A stretch of DNA of 14,543 nt, taken from Terriglobales bacterium (GTDB lineage Bacteria > Acidobacteriota > Terriglobia > Terriglobales > Acidobacteriaceae). Position 1 is the first letter of the stretch; each line of letters opens with the position of its first letter. Shown piece after piece: positions 1 to 7,553 of the stretch. The notes under the pieces are model-generated. The model saw nothing but the letters and a program-made list of their open reading frames with translations, made no database searches and had not been told where the DNA came from. The position numbers were made by a program, and so were the translations under genes. Location of the stretch: NCBI GenBank assembly GCA_030043575.1, contig JASHXK010000344.1:1-14543 (forward strand), read 5' to 3'.

Positions 1-531
1 GAACATATAGCCGCGCTGGTCCCAAACGTCGAGCGAGCTCAATACGTCATTGCGGCTTTTCCAATCGAGATAATCGGCATAAGACAGGTTGGCACGCGGG
101 AGCACCGCGACACTGCCGGTCACGCAAGCCAGTCGCTCCGGCTTCCAGTATGGCAGTGCTTTGATCAGGGTTGCGTCGACGAAAGTAAAGATGGCAATGC
201 TGGCACCCAGGCCCAGCGCCAAAACCATAATCGCAACGCAGGCGAAGCCCGGATTCCTGGTGAGTTGCCGGAGTGCGAAGCGCAGGTCCTGCAGCACACT
301 TTCGACGAGTGGCATGGTACCGCGCTCGCGGTAGGCCTGCTTGGTCTGCTCAACGCCTCCGAGTTTCAAGATCGCCTGCCGGCGCGCCTGGTCCGAGGAC
401 ATACCGTCGCGCACGTAGTCCTCCGTTTGCATCTGCAGGTGGGCTTCGATCTCGTTAGCAAAGTCGCACTCGCGGTGTTGCTTAGAGAAGATCCCGGCAA
501 ATCGCAACATCCAGCTGCGCAACCATTTCAT
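1..531 (-). CDS. ADOP-family ABC transporter permease, N-terminal part (cut by window edge)
   Basis: The minus strand reads an open frame from ATG at 531 to the left edge, giving 177 codons that start MKWLRSWMLRFAGIF. The first ~85 residues match the prefix domain of acidobacterial duplicated orphan permeases (LGGVEQTKQAYRERG). They are followed by the conserved DLRFALRQLTRNPGF stretch and a first membrane helix (about residues 96-118, IMVLALGLGASIAIFTF). The start of the periplasmic MacB-PCD-like region follows. The gene begins 4 bp after the stop of the neighbouring ADOP permease and is clearly paralogous to it, so the two are co-transcribed tandem copies. Family knowledge: ADOPs are FtsX-type permeases of about 800-900 aa usually found without an adjacent ATPase gene. 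Substrate is unknown. The C-terminal FtsX domains lie outside the window. Confidence 0.92.
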   Translation of the reverse strand, partial: MKWLRSWMLRFAGIFSKQHRECDFANEIEAHLQMQTEDYVRDGMSSDQARRQAILKLGGVEQTKQAYRERGTMPLVESVLQDLRFALRQLTRNPGFACVAIMVLALGLGASIAIFTFVDATLIKALPYWKPERLACVTGSVAVLPRANLSYADYLDWKSRNDVLSSLDVWDQRGYMF

Positions 532-534
532 CGC

Positions 535-3195
535 TTACTCCGCCCTCAAGGTGATCGCCGGATCAACCTGCGCTGCGCGCCGCGCCGGAATCCAGCAGGC
601 AATCGCCGCTACCGCAGCCAGCACTGCGACGACGCCCGCGTAGGTAAGTGGATCGAGCGGAGAAACACCGAACAGCAACGTGAGGAGCGCGCGGCTGGCC
701 GCAATGGCTCCCAGCAAGCCGATTGCGATGCCCAGCGCGGCGAGCGTCATGCCCTGGCGCAGAATCAAACGCAGGATGTTGGCCGGCGAAGCTCCCAGCG
801 CGGCCCGTACTCCGATCTCGCGCGTGCGCTCGGCGACGTTGCCGGAGAGAACGCCGTAGATGCCGGTCGCCGCAAGAATCAATCCCACTAGTGCGAACGC
901 TTCGAACAACACCAATGCGAAGTGACGTTGCGCTTCGGAGGCCGCGACCAGGTTCTCCATGGTAGCGACGCGCACGATGGGCTGATCTTTGTCCACAGAC
1001 CAGATCGCCCGGCGAATTGCCGGTGCCATAGCCGCCGCATCGCCGCGGGTGCGCACCACCAGCGACTGCACATTGTCTACCCAGTGCCACTGTGTGGGAG
1101 TCGTATAGAATGCCTGGGAGTCACTCAGTCCCAGTGATAACTGCTTCACATCGCCCACGACACCGACGACGTTCGCCCAGGGCTTGTCAGGATGACCGTA
1201 ATCGGGACCAATGCGGATGCGCTGCCCAACGGGATCCTGCCGGCCGAACATGCGCCTGGCATACGACTCGCTGAGCAGAACCGCAACCGGTGCGCCGGCC
1301 CGGTCGCTCTCCGTGAGCAGGCGTCCGTGCAGCAACGGGACCTTCATCACGGCGAAGTAGCTGGGATCCACAGCGTAGCGAAAACCTTCGGAAGATAGAT
1401 CGCCGGGATGGGCCGCGAACTCGACGCCGTAGCTGTCGAAGTCACCGCTCAGCGGAAGCTGGCTGGTAAACGCCACATCGACGACGCCGGGAAGCTGCCG
1501 CACCGCCTGCAGAGCTTGTTCATAGAAGCGCGCACGATCAGCGTCCTTGTCGAAGCGATGACCGTACTCCTGCACCTGCATGGTTAGCAGGTGCGAGGGA
1601 TCAAAGCCCGGAGGAATCGCAAACAACCGCTGAATACTGCGCAGCAGCAAGCCTGCACTGATCAGCAGGACCAACGCGATCGCTACTTCGGAGACGACCA
1701 GTGTGCGGCGCGTCATCTGCTGACTGCCCGCGGTTGTCCGCGAATTCTGCTGCAAGCTAGTGTGCGGATCGCTGTGCGAAGCGTGGAGCGCGGGCATCAG
1801 TCCAACTACCAGTCCCACCAGCGTCGTAATAGCCAATGCGAAAAGAAGTACCAGGTTGTCGATGCGAATCGCATCCACGCGCGGCAAGGCAGCTGGACTC
1901 AGCCCGACCAGCAGGCGCACGCCTCCGTTGGCCAGCAGTATCCCAATCAAACCGCCGATCGCTGCGAGCAACAAACTCTCAGTGAGCAACTGCTGTACCA
2001 GGCGCATCCGGTTCGCACCGAGCGCCGCTCGCACAGCGAATTCGCTACGCCTCCGGGCGCCACGCGCCAGTATCAGGCTGGTGACATTCACGCACGCGAT
2101 CAGCAGCACGAGCACGACCGCGCCAAGAATCGCCAGCAACGCCGGCCGCACGTCCCGGGCAATGTCCTTCTGCAGCGGATTTACAAGCATTCCCCTGGAA
2201 ACGCCGCCGGAGCTGTCGAATCCCTTCGCATAAATCTGGCCGAGGGAATGCAGAATGACGCCGAGTTCGTTACCAGCGGCGTTTCTGCTGACGCGCGACG
2301 CCAGACGGCCGATCATTTGCAGATGATGTCCCCACTCACGCCCGTCGGCGGGAAGAGAAGGATCGTATTGCAGAGGCGCCCAAAGCTGTGCCGCGGGCTC
2401 CAGCACATTCTCAAACGACTTCGGCATGACGCCGATCACGCTGTATAGGTTGTCATCGAGCGTGATCTGACGGCCGAGAATCGCACGGTCGCCGGCAAAA
2501 CGACGCCGCCAGAGAGTGTCGCTCAGGACAACGACATTGGGTCCGTTGTGCTGATCGTCAGCGGCATCGAATCCGCGGCCGAGCACCGGCTCGACGCCCA
2601 GCACCCGGAAATAATCGGCGCTGACCCGTTGGCCTTCGAATCGCTCCGGCTCGCCGCGACCGATCATCGTCGGCTGCCACGGTTTCATTACAGCCACGGC
2701 TTGAAAGGACTGGCTGCGCTCCTGCAATCCGTGAAATGTGCCAAAGCATACGGCCTCCCGCGAGCCGTCGTTACGCTCCTCCCACAGCATCATGACGCGG
2801 CTGGGATCCGGGTAGGGCAGCGGGCGAAAGAGAATCGGATCGACCGCACTGAAGATTGCCGTGCTGGCGCTGATGCCTAACGCCAGGACGATAGCTGCGG
2901 TGAAGGCAAACCCCGGGTTTCTCCTGAGCTGGCGGAAGGCGAATCGAACATCGTGGCCGAGCGCTTCCAGCGCAGGCACCGTGCCGCGTTCGCGATAAAT
3001 CTGCTTCGTCTGCTCCAGTCCACCGAGCCTCAGCAGCGCCTGGCGTCGCGCCTCATCCGGCGTCATACCGGCGCGCAGATTGTCTGCGATGTGCAGTTGC
3101 AGATGACTTTCCATCTCATCCGCCATCTCCTGTTCCCGGCGCCGGCTGAAGAAGACGCCGGCGAGGCGCACCATCCAGGCTCGCAAGCGCTTCAT
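535..3195 (-). CDS. ADOP-family ABC transporter permease (MacB/FtsX type), complete
   Basis: An 886-aa permease. I place the start at ATG 3195 (MKRLRAWMVR), because this aligns with the neighbouring paralogue and overlaps the padR stop as ATGA; a longer in-frame start at 3252 lies inside padR. Order of domains: prefix domain (1-80, LGGLEQTKQIYRERG), first TM helix (about 97-118), periplasmic MacB-PCD-like domain (about 120-345), first FtsX core (about 350-470, with ACVNVTSLILARGARRRSEF and VRAALGANRMRLVQQLLTES), a linker with another TM (about 500-520), second periplasmic domain, and second FtsX core at the C-terminus (ERTREIGVRAALGASPANIL, ending RRAAQVDPAITLRAE). This duplicated layout is the definition of ADOP. 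No ATP-binding subunit is present in the window, as usual for the family. It is probably controlled by the overlapping PadR gene. Confidence 0.95.
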   Translation of the reverse strand: MKRLRAWMVRLAGVFFSRRREQEMADEMESHLQLHIADNLRAGMTPDEARRQALLRLGGLEQTKQIYRERGTVPALEALGHDVRFAFRQLRRNPGFAFTAAIVLALGISASTAIFSAVDPILFRPLPYPDPSRVMMLWEERNDGSREAVCFGTFHGLQERSQSFQAVAVMKPWQPTMIGRGEPERFEGQRVSADYFRVLGVEPVLGRGFDAADDQHNGPNVVVLSDTLWRRRFAGDRAILGRQITLDDNLYSVIGVMPKSFENVLEPAAQLWAPLQYDPSLPADGREWGHHLQMIGRLASRVSRNAAGNELGVILHSLGQIYAKGFDSSGGVSRGMLVNPLQKDIARDVRPALLAILGAVVLVLLIACVNVTSLILARGARRRSEFAVRAALGANRMRLVQQLLTESLLLAAIGGLIGILLANGGVRLLVGLSPAALPRVDAIRIDNLVLLFALAITTLVGLVVGLMPALHASHSDPHTSLQQNSRTTAGSQQMTRRTLVVSEVAIALVLLISAGLLLRSIQRLFAIPPGFDPSHLLTMQVQEYGHRFDKDADRARFYEQALQAVRQLPGVVDVAFTSQLPLSGDFDSYGVEFAAHPGDLSSEGFRYAVDPSYFAVMKVPLLHGRLLTESDRAGAPVAVLLSESYARRMFGRQDPVGQRIRIGPDYGHPDKPWANVVGVVGDVKQLSLGLSDSQAFYTTPTQWHWVDNVQSLVVRTRGDAAAMAPAIRRAIWSVDKDQPIVRVATMENLVAASEAQRHFALVLFEAFALVGLILAATGIYGVLSGNVAERTREIGVRAALGASPANILRLILRQGMTLAALGIAIGLLGAIAASRALLTLLFGVSPLDPLTYAGVVAVLAAVAAIACWIPARRAAQVDPAITLRAE

Positions 3196-3536
3196 GCCTG
3201 CTCTCCAGCGGGGGATAGGAAGCGAGCGACAATGGCGGCGGCCTGCTCCCAATCGCGCGCCTCGTTCTCCAGTTGCTTGCGTCCCGCGCGCGTCAGCTTG
3301 TAGAACTTGGCCTTGCGATTGTTATCCGATGTTCCCCACTCGGAAGCGATGGAACCTTCCTGTTCCAGCTTGAGCAGGGCCGGATAGAGCGTTCCGTAAT
3401 TCAAAGAAAGAAGGTTGCCGCTGGTCTGCTCGATGCGGCGAGCGATGCCGTAACCGTGTAGCGGCCCCATCGTCTGCAGCGTCTTGAGCACCATTAATGC
3501 CAGCGTTCCCTGCCACACGTCGGTCTTTTCGCCCAT
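3192..3536 (-). CDS. PadR-family transcriptional regulator (acidobacterial ADOP-associated type)
   Basis: A 114-aa winged-helix repressor starting MGEKTDVWQGTLALMVLKTL. The chosen ATG at 3536 has a good ribosome site (AGGGAGG, 7 nt upstream). Upstream in-frame starts would run through the promoter and operators. Visible family motifs are GPLHGYGIARRIEQTS, LNYGTLYPALLKLEQEG (recognition helix and wing region), EWGTSDNNRKAKFYKLT and AGRKQLENEARDWEQ. The NNRKAKFY pattern is typical of the short PadR subtype found in acidobacteria next to ADOP permeases. The stop overlaps the downstream permease start by 4 bp (ATGA), implying translational coupling. Inferred role: autorepressor and regulator of the two permeases. 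The ligand is unknown. Confidence 0.95.
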   Translation of the reverse strand: MGEKTDVWQGTLALMVLKTLQTMGPLHGYGIARRIEQTSGNLLSLNYGTLYPALLKLEQEGSIASEWGTSDNNRKAKFYKLTRAGRKQLENEARDWEQAAAIVARFLSPAGEQA

Positions 3537-3546
3537 GCCCGGCCTC

Positions 3547-3597
3547 CCTATGGCTAACCCATAGGATAATGGCATGCTTTCTATTGGAAAGCAATAG
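3547..3597 (-). promoter_or_regulatory. padR promoter with two candidate operator palindromes
   Basis: On the minus strand a -35 box TTGCTT (3594-3589) is followed after exactly 17 bp by a -10 box CATTAT (3571-3566). Two inverted repeats frame it: CTATTG-GAAAG-CAATAG (3581-3597), covering the -35 box and part of the spacer, and CCTATGG-CTAAC-CCATAGG (3547-3565), directly downstream of the -10 and touching the ribosome site. Both have a 5-bp spacer and similar arms (CTAT[TG]G). Their centres are 33 bp apart, close to three helical turns. This placement is what an autorepressor would use. The assignment to PadR is inference. Confidence 0.6.
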
Positions 3598-3706
3598 GGA
3601 AAGCAAAACATTGATCCCACTTCCCCAGCAACTCACCACCGCCTGGCGCAGATGAATGACCTTGGAAATGGAGGCGTGGAATCGCCGTGCGCTACGGTCG
3701 CTGGGC

Positions 3707-3712
3707 TACAAT
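3707..3712 (+). promoter_or_regulatory. Possible -10 box of ppa
   Basis: TACAAT at 3707-3712 is the best -10-like hexamer upstream of ppa and would give a leader of about 25 nt. No convincing -35 box is seen at the normal spacing. The start codon also lacks a clear Shine-Dalgarno sequence, so this is tentative. Confidence 0.3.
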
Positions 3713-3743
3713 GTAGGTCGCTTCTGCGATTCCGAGCGCCCCC

Positions 3744-4295
3744 ATGACTCATGCCTGGCACGACATCTCTCCCGGCGAGAACCTGCCGCTGGAGTTCCGC
3801 GCGGTCATCGAGATCCCCTTTGGCTCCAGCGTGAAGTACGAGCTGGACAAACAGAGCGGTCTGATCAAGCTGGACCGCGTGCTTTATTCGGCGGTGTACT
3901 ATCCTGCGAACTACGGTTTCATCCCGCAGACCCTGGCGGAAGATGACGACCCGCTCGATGTTCTGGTGTTCTGCCAGGAGGCGGTGGTGCCGCTGACCCT
4001 GATTTACGCCCGCACCATTGGACTGATGACCATGATCGACGGCGGCAAACGCGACCACAAAGTTATCTCGGTCGCCACCCAGGATCCGGAGTTCAACGCC
4101 TACAAAGAAGCTGCTGAGATGCCGGAGCATCGCCTGGCTATGCTGCGGCGCTTCTTTCTCGACTACAAACAATTGGAAGGCAAAGCGGTGGAAGTCGATG
4201 ACATCCAGCCGTCACAGCACGCCACGCCGATCATCCAGGATGCCCTCAACCGCTACAGCGAACAGCGGCGTAAGGGATTCGGCCAGAGTCATTAG
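3744..4295 (+). CDS. ppa: Inorganic pyrophosphatase (family I)
   Basis: A 183-aa soluble enzyme that hydrolyses pyrophosphate to two phosphates and so drives biosynthetic reactions forward. The family I signature is intact: D67-D-D69-P-L-D72 (DDDPLDVLV). The other metal-binding acidic residues are D99 and D104 (MIDGGKRDHK). Substrate-contact residues expected from the E. coli enzyme are also visible: E23, K31, E33, R45, Y57 (YPANYGFIP) and the Y141-K142 pair (FFLDYKQLEG). Length is normal for a bacterial hexameric enzyme. The ATG at 3744 starts MTHAWHDISPGE, which fits family N-termini. It is transcribed divergently from padR with a spacer of about 207 bp. Confidence 0.97.
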   Translation: MTHAWHDISPGENLPLEFRAVIEIPFGSSVKYELDKQSGLIKLDRVLYSAVYYPANYGFIPQTLAEDDDPLDVLVFCQEAVVPLTLIYARTIGLMTMIDGGKRDHKVISVATQDPEFNAYKEAAEMPEHRLAMLRRFFLDYKQLEGKAVEVDDIQPSQHATPIIQDALNRYSEQRRKGFGQSH

Positions 4296-4345
4296 CGTGA
4301 TCCCAACGACAGCAGGTGGAGTTTTTCTAAGCACCGGATTCGCGT

Positions 4346-6118
4346 GTGAATAGTGCAATCTCAAATGCGCTGCATGAGCAGTCGCTAGTCAGCGACCCAG
4401 GGCATACGCCCGTATCCCGAGTGGTCGATGTCTTTTCCTACCTGATTCTGGCTGGGGGATTGTTCACAGCGTTCTACTCCACCTACATTGTGGTCGTCAG
4501 CTACTCCAGCCTGCCTTTCTGGGATGGGTGGGTCGAAATCGATTTTCCCGCCACTGGAGGCGGGTCCGTCCTGGAATGGCTGTGGACGCAGCACAACGAA
4601 CATCGGCTGGTAATTTCACGACTGTTCATGCTGGCCGATCTGCACTGGTTTCATGCCAACCAGGTGCTGCTTCTCACCGCGATCTTTGTGATCCTCAGCT
4701 TGCAAGTCGTGGTTCTGGCCTGGAGCATGCGCGCGATCGGCGGCTGGCGCGGTTCGTTATGGCGCACGGGAGTGGGACTTGCCGCGTTCTGCCTGCTTTG
4801 TCCCTCATTGTGGGAGATGCTGGTTTGGGGTGAGTGCGTCTGTTTCGCGCTGCCCGGACTGTTTGCCATTCTGTCGATCGCCGGGCTGATGCTCTACTGG
4901 ATGCGATCGGCAGGCGAGCTCAGCAGGCCCGGCGCGACGAAGTATCTGGTTGTTTCTGTTGTGGCGACGCTGGGCGGCAGCTGGTCGCTGCTGAATGGAA
5001 ATCTTCTCTGGCCGCTGTTGTTGTGCGCGGCCCTGCTGCTGCGCTTGCGGCGCGCTGCCCTCACCTATGCGATCGCCGGCGCCGCCAGTGTCGCTTTGTA
5101 TCTGATCGACTACATCAGCCCGTCCTATGCCCTGAACTCTGCCCGCACCCCGGTTGCAACTGCCGCATATCTGGCCACATATTTCGGTAGTTCGTGGGTC
5201 AACGACAATTTTCGTGCGGCGGTAATTCTCGGGTTGACCGGATTGGCAGCTTGTTTCTGGCTGGTTCTGCAGCTACGCGAATACGTACGCAAGCTTCAGG
5301 CGTTTCATGTGCAGATGGTTCTCATCATGTTATTTTGTGCGGGAACCGGCTTCATCACCGCCTTCGGACGATCAGGCTTCGGACTGCTGCAGGCGTCCAC
5401 CTCGCGCTATCAGGCGTTTGCTTTGCTGTTCTGGTGCTGTTTGGGATTGCTGCTGTTGGCGAGTATGGCGTCGCGGCACAGCGCACGGGGAGTTGCGATG
5501 GCGGTGGTCCAGGGCGGGCTGCTGTGCATCATGCTCGCAGCTGCAAGCTATGCAAAGAATCCGCTGATACGCGCACGCGTGCATGGTTTCAAGCTTCACA
5601 CCGCAGAGGCATCTCTCATTACCGGAGTACCCGACATCGAAAACCTGAAGTGGGTTTACCGGCAGCCCGACGACCTTTACAGTCTGGTTCCCTACATGCG
5701 CCGGGAGCAGTTGTCGGTTTTTCGCGATCCGATTTCACAGCTCCTCGATAAGCCGCTGGCGTCCGCGTTTCCATTGGCCCCTCCAACCGACTGCACCGGA
5801 GCCGTGGAGACCAGCATGGCGATGGATCGGGCGATACCCCCGATGCTTCGCATTACCGGTTGGGCCTGGGACATCAAGCATCAAGCGCCGCCTGTGGCAA
5901 TTGTCACCACGAGTGAAGGCATGATCACCGGCGTCGGCGCCATAGGCGATTGGCGCGTCCTGGACAAGGCTTCCCATCCCTGGATGACCACCAACTTTGT
6001 CGGCTACACGGGATATGTTCAGGCCTCGCGGCCGATAGGACCGGTAGAAATCTTCGCGATTCTCAACGGCAGCCCTGCAACGGCTTGCCTCATCGCATCC
6101 GACAAGCCGTCATCCTGA
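4346..6118 (+). CDS. Polytopic membrane protein, GT-C glycosyltransferase-like, with C-terminal beta-rich domain
   Basis: A 590-aa protein of a family I know only as hypothetical or glycosyltransferase-like membrane proteins. A first TM helix (about 28-52) is followed by an extracytoplasmic loop with FWDGW (58-62) and HNEHR (83-87). Acidic and His residues in the first loop are typical of GT-C folds. About eight to ten further hydrophobic segments run to residue ~400, including a GRSGFG...SRY motif (341-355) shared by such proteins. The last ~110 residues form a soluble module with ITGWAWD (503-509) and GYTGY (553-557). Two cysteines, C483 and C581, flank it and could form a disulfide. The start is a GTG with no ribosome site; an in-frame stop at 4328 rules out starts further upstream. 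It lies 50 bp after ppa. Substrate and product are unknown. Confidence 0.75.
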   Translation: MNSAISNALHEQSLVSDPGHTPVSRVVDVFSYLILAGGLFTAFYSTYIVVVSYSSLPFWDGWVEIDFPATGGGSVLEWLWTQHNEHRLVISRLFMLADLHWFHANQVLLLTAIFVILSLQVVVLAWSMRAIGGWRGSLWRTGVGLAAFCLLCPSLWEMLVWGECVCFALPGLFAILSIAGLMLYWMRSAGELSRPGATKYLVVSVVATLGGSWSLLNGNLLWPLLLCAALLLRLRRAALTYAIAGAASVALYLIDYISPSYALNSARTPVATAAYLATYFGSSWVNDNFRAAVILGLTGLAACFWLVLQLREYVRKLQAFHVQMVLIMLFCAGTGFITAFGRSGFGLLQASTSRYQAFALLFWCCLGLLLLASMASRHSARGVAMAVVQGGLLCIMLAAASYAKNPLIRARVHGFKLHTAEASLITGVPDIENLKWVYRQPDDLYSLVPYMRREQLSVFRDPISQLLDKPLASAFPLAPPTDCTGAVETSMAMDRAIPPMLRITGWAWDIKHQAPPVAIVTTSEGMITGVGAIGDWRVLDKASHPWMTTNFVGYTGYVQASRPIGPVEIFAILNGSPATACLIASDKPSS

Positions 6119-6206
6119 AGAGTGCCTGAACAGAGTTAGTCAGGGCCTGTAAGTCACGGCCACGATGGGAAGGCCCGCACGCTTATTCGGCGCGGTCCTG
6201 CTATTT

Positions 6207-7103
6207 TCACGGTTTCCACTTGTTCAGGAACGCCAGCAGATCTTCCGGAGCCAGCGACCGCGCTTTCTCGAACTCGCCGCCTTGCTGGCTGTAGAGAAGC
6301 TTGCCGCTGGGGGCGAGCACGGCGAGCGCAGGAATGCCCTTTTTCATCGGCACATGATATTGCTCCATGATGTCCTGATTCTTGTCGCCTTCGCCAACGT
6401 CGACATGCACTACTTCATAGTTGCGGTTCAACACGCCGGCAAGATCGGGACGATGAAACGCCAAGTCGAGCACGTGGCAGTCGTAGCACCAGTTCGCGCC
6501 AAAGACGATGAGGACATTCTTGTGCTGCCTGGCCGCGAGGGCCAGGGCGTCTTTGACTTCAGTATGAGCGTCCAGGCCGGGAGTATAGATCACCTTGTCC
6601 GTCGAAGTTGGCTGCTCCAACCGCGTCGCGTCGGTGCGCTTGGAGGCGATCAGCTTCCAGCTTGCGCCCTGCTGCTGCCACAGCTGCGCTTCGGTCACAT
6701 ACTGCACATGGTCGCTCGAATTCGTACCGGCGTGGATTTCGGCTTCGAAGACTACCTGCTGCACTCCGGACTGTTGCGGCTCCGACTTGACGACGCCGAT
6801 TTTCATGCGATGCGGCTTCAACCCCATCCAGAAGGCAATTTCGGCGTCAGCGCTGCTCGGCCCAGCCAGAGTGCCAATTTGCGGTGTGGGGTCGGTGCTG
6901 CACAGAGCCCGCAGAGCGGTCACATTGCCCGCGACCACAGCATCTTTCCACTGCTCCAGGGGCGGAAAAAGGACGGCAGATTGCGAGGTCTTCGCCGGGG
7001 GATGTCCCACATTGGGGGACTGTCCTACAGGGTAGGATAGACCTGCGGCAAAGCACACCCAGACCACCATCCGGCTGAACTCTCCACGACCAAACTTCAT
7101 CAC
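6207..7103 (-). CDS. Exported thioredoxin-fold protein with N-terminal extra domain
   Basis: A 298-aa protein. A hydrophobic segment (about 12-28) after basic residues looks like a signal peptide or membrane anchor. Residues ~45-160 form a separate alpha/beta module (QWKDAVVAGN, AQLWQQQGASWKLIASKR) that reads like an NTF2/SnoaL-type or DUF domain. Residues ~180-298 are a thioredoxin domain: FGANWCYDCH places the redox pair at C206 and C209, and the cis-proline loop is KGIPAL (P258). The WCYDCH motif suggests a periplasmic reductase or a redox helper rather than canonical thioredoxin (WCGPC). The frame begins with adjacent GTG (7103) and ATG (7100). The ribosome site GGAGGA lies 9 nt before the GTG and 12 nt before the ATG, so GTG is slightly favoured. 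It is 3 bp after rlmH and likely co-transcribed. Confidence 0.85.
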   Translation of the reverse strand: MMKFGRGEFSRMVVWVCFAAGLSYPVGQSPNVGHPPAKTSQSAVLFPPLEQWKDAVVAGNVTALRALCSTDPTPQIGTLAGPSSADAEIAFWMGLKPHRMKIGVVKSEPQQSGVQQVVFEAEIHAGTNSSDHVQYVTEAQLWQQQGASWKLIASKRTDATRLEQPTSTDKVIYTPGLDAHTEVKDALALAARQHKNVLIVFGANWCYDCHVLDLAFHRPDLAGVLNRNYEVVHVDVGEGDKNQDIMEQYHVPMKKGIPALAVLAPSGKLLYSQQGGEFEKARSLAPEDLLAFLNKWKP

Positions 7104-7106
7104 TGC

Positions 7107-7550
7107 TTAATGTCCTCCATGATAGGGATGGCCTTGCAAGATGCTGAATCCCCGGTAAAGCTGCTCCAGCAGTACAACGCGCGCCAGTTCGTGCGGCAAG
7201 GTGATTTTTCCGAAGGAGAGAATGCTGTTGGCTGCCGCTCGCGTACTGTCGCTCCAGCCGTCCGCCGGTCCAACCGCAAACAGCAACTCCTGCGTATCGT
7301 GAGACTGATGATATTGCAGGAAGTTAGCGATCTCTTCCGAAGTCAGCTGGCGGCCGCGCGAATCCAGCAACACCAGCACCGGCTGCGTGCGTCCTGAACT
7401 CTTTTCGACCAGCTTGAGCAGAGCGGTTTCCGACAACAGCTCACGCGCATCGCATGCGGCGAAGCGTGACAATCGCTTAAGATATTCCGCCGTCAAAGAT
7501 TGAATGGGCGCGCTCCTGGTGCGGCCAATCCAGGCAATGTGCAGTCTCAC
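7107..7550 (-). CDS. rlmH: 23S rRNA (pseudouridine(1915)-N(3))-methyltransferase RlmH
   Basis: A 147-aa SPOUT-class methyltransferase that uses S-adenosylmethionine to methylate pseudouridine 1915 in helix 69 of 23S rRNA on assembled ribosomes. Visible motifs: MRLHIAWIGRTR at the start, LLDSRGRQLTSEEIA (61-75), the SAM-loop region FAVGPADGW (91-99), and the C-terminal knot KITLPHELARVVLLEQLYRG (115-134) followed by ILQGHPYHGG. The SAM loop has GP where most family members show GG, an unusual substitution next to an otherwise intact ADG. Length is slightly short of the usual ~155 aa. The start is GTG at 7550, 3 bp after the rsfS stop, so translation is probably coupled. Confidence 0.95.
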   Translation of the reverse strand: MRLHIAWIGRTRSAPIQSLTAEYLKRLSRFAACDARELLSETALLKLVEKSSGRTQPVLVLLDSRGRQLTSEEIANFLQYHQSHDTQELLFAVGPADGWSDSTRAAANSILSFGKITLPHELARVVLLEQLYRGFSILQGHPYHGGH

Positions 7551-7553
7551 GGC

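Noticed and set aside
1591..2448. 285-codon open frame on the plus strand
   Set aside because: It is antisense to the ADOP permease and its translation is Gln/His/Arg-rich, typical of a shadow frame in GC-rich DNA.
3633..4172. 179-codon open frame on the minus strand
   Set aside because: It is antisense to ppa, whose active-site residues are all present on the plus strand.
6119..6206. Bidirectional terminator between the convergent membrane-protein and thioredoxin genes
   Set aside because: No stem followed by a T-run could be found on either strand.
6165..7040. 291-codon open frame on the plus strand
   Set aside because: It is antisense to the thioredoxin-fold gene, whose WCYDCH and cis-Pro motifs settle the coding strand.
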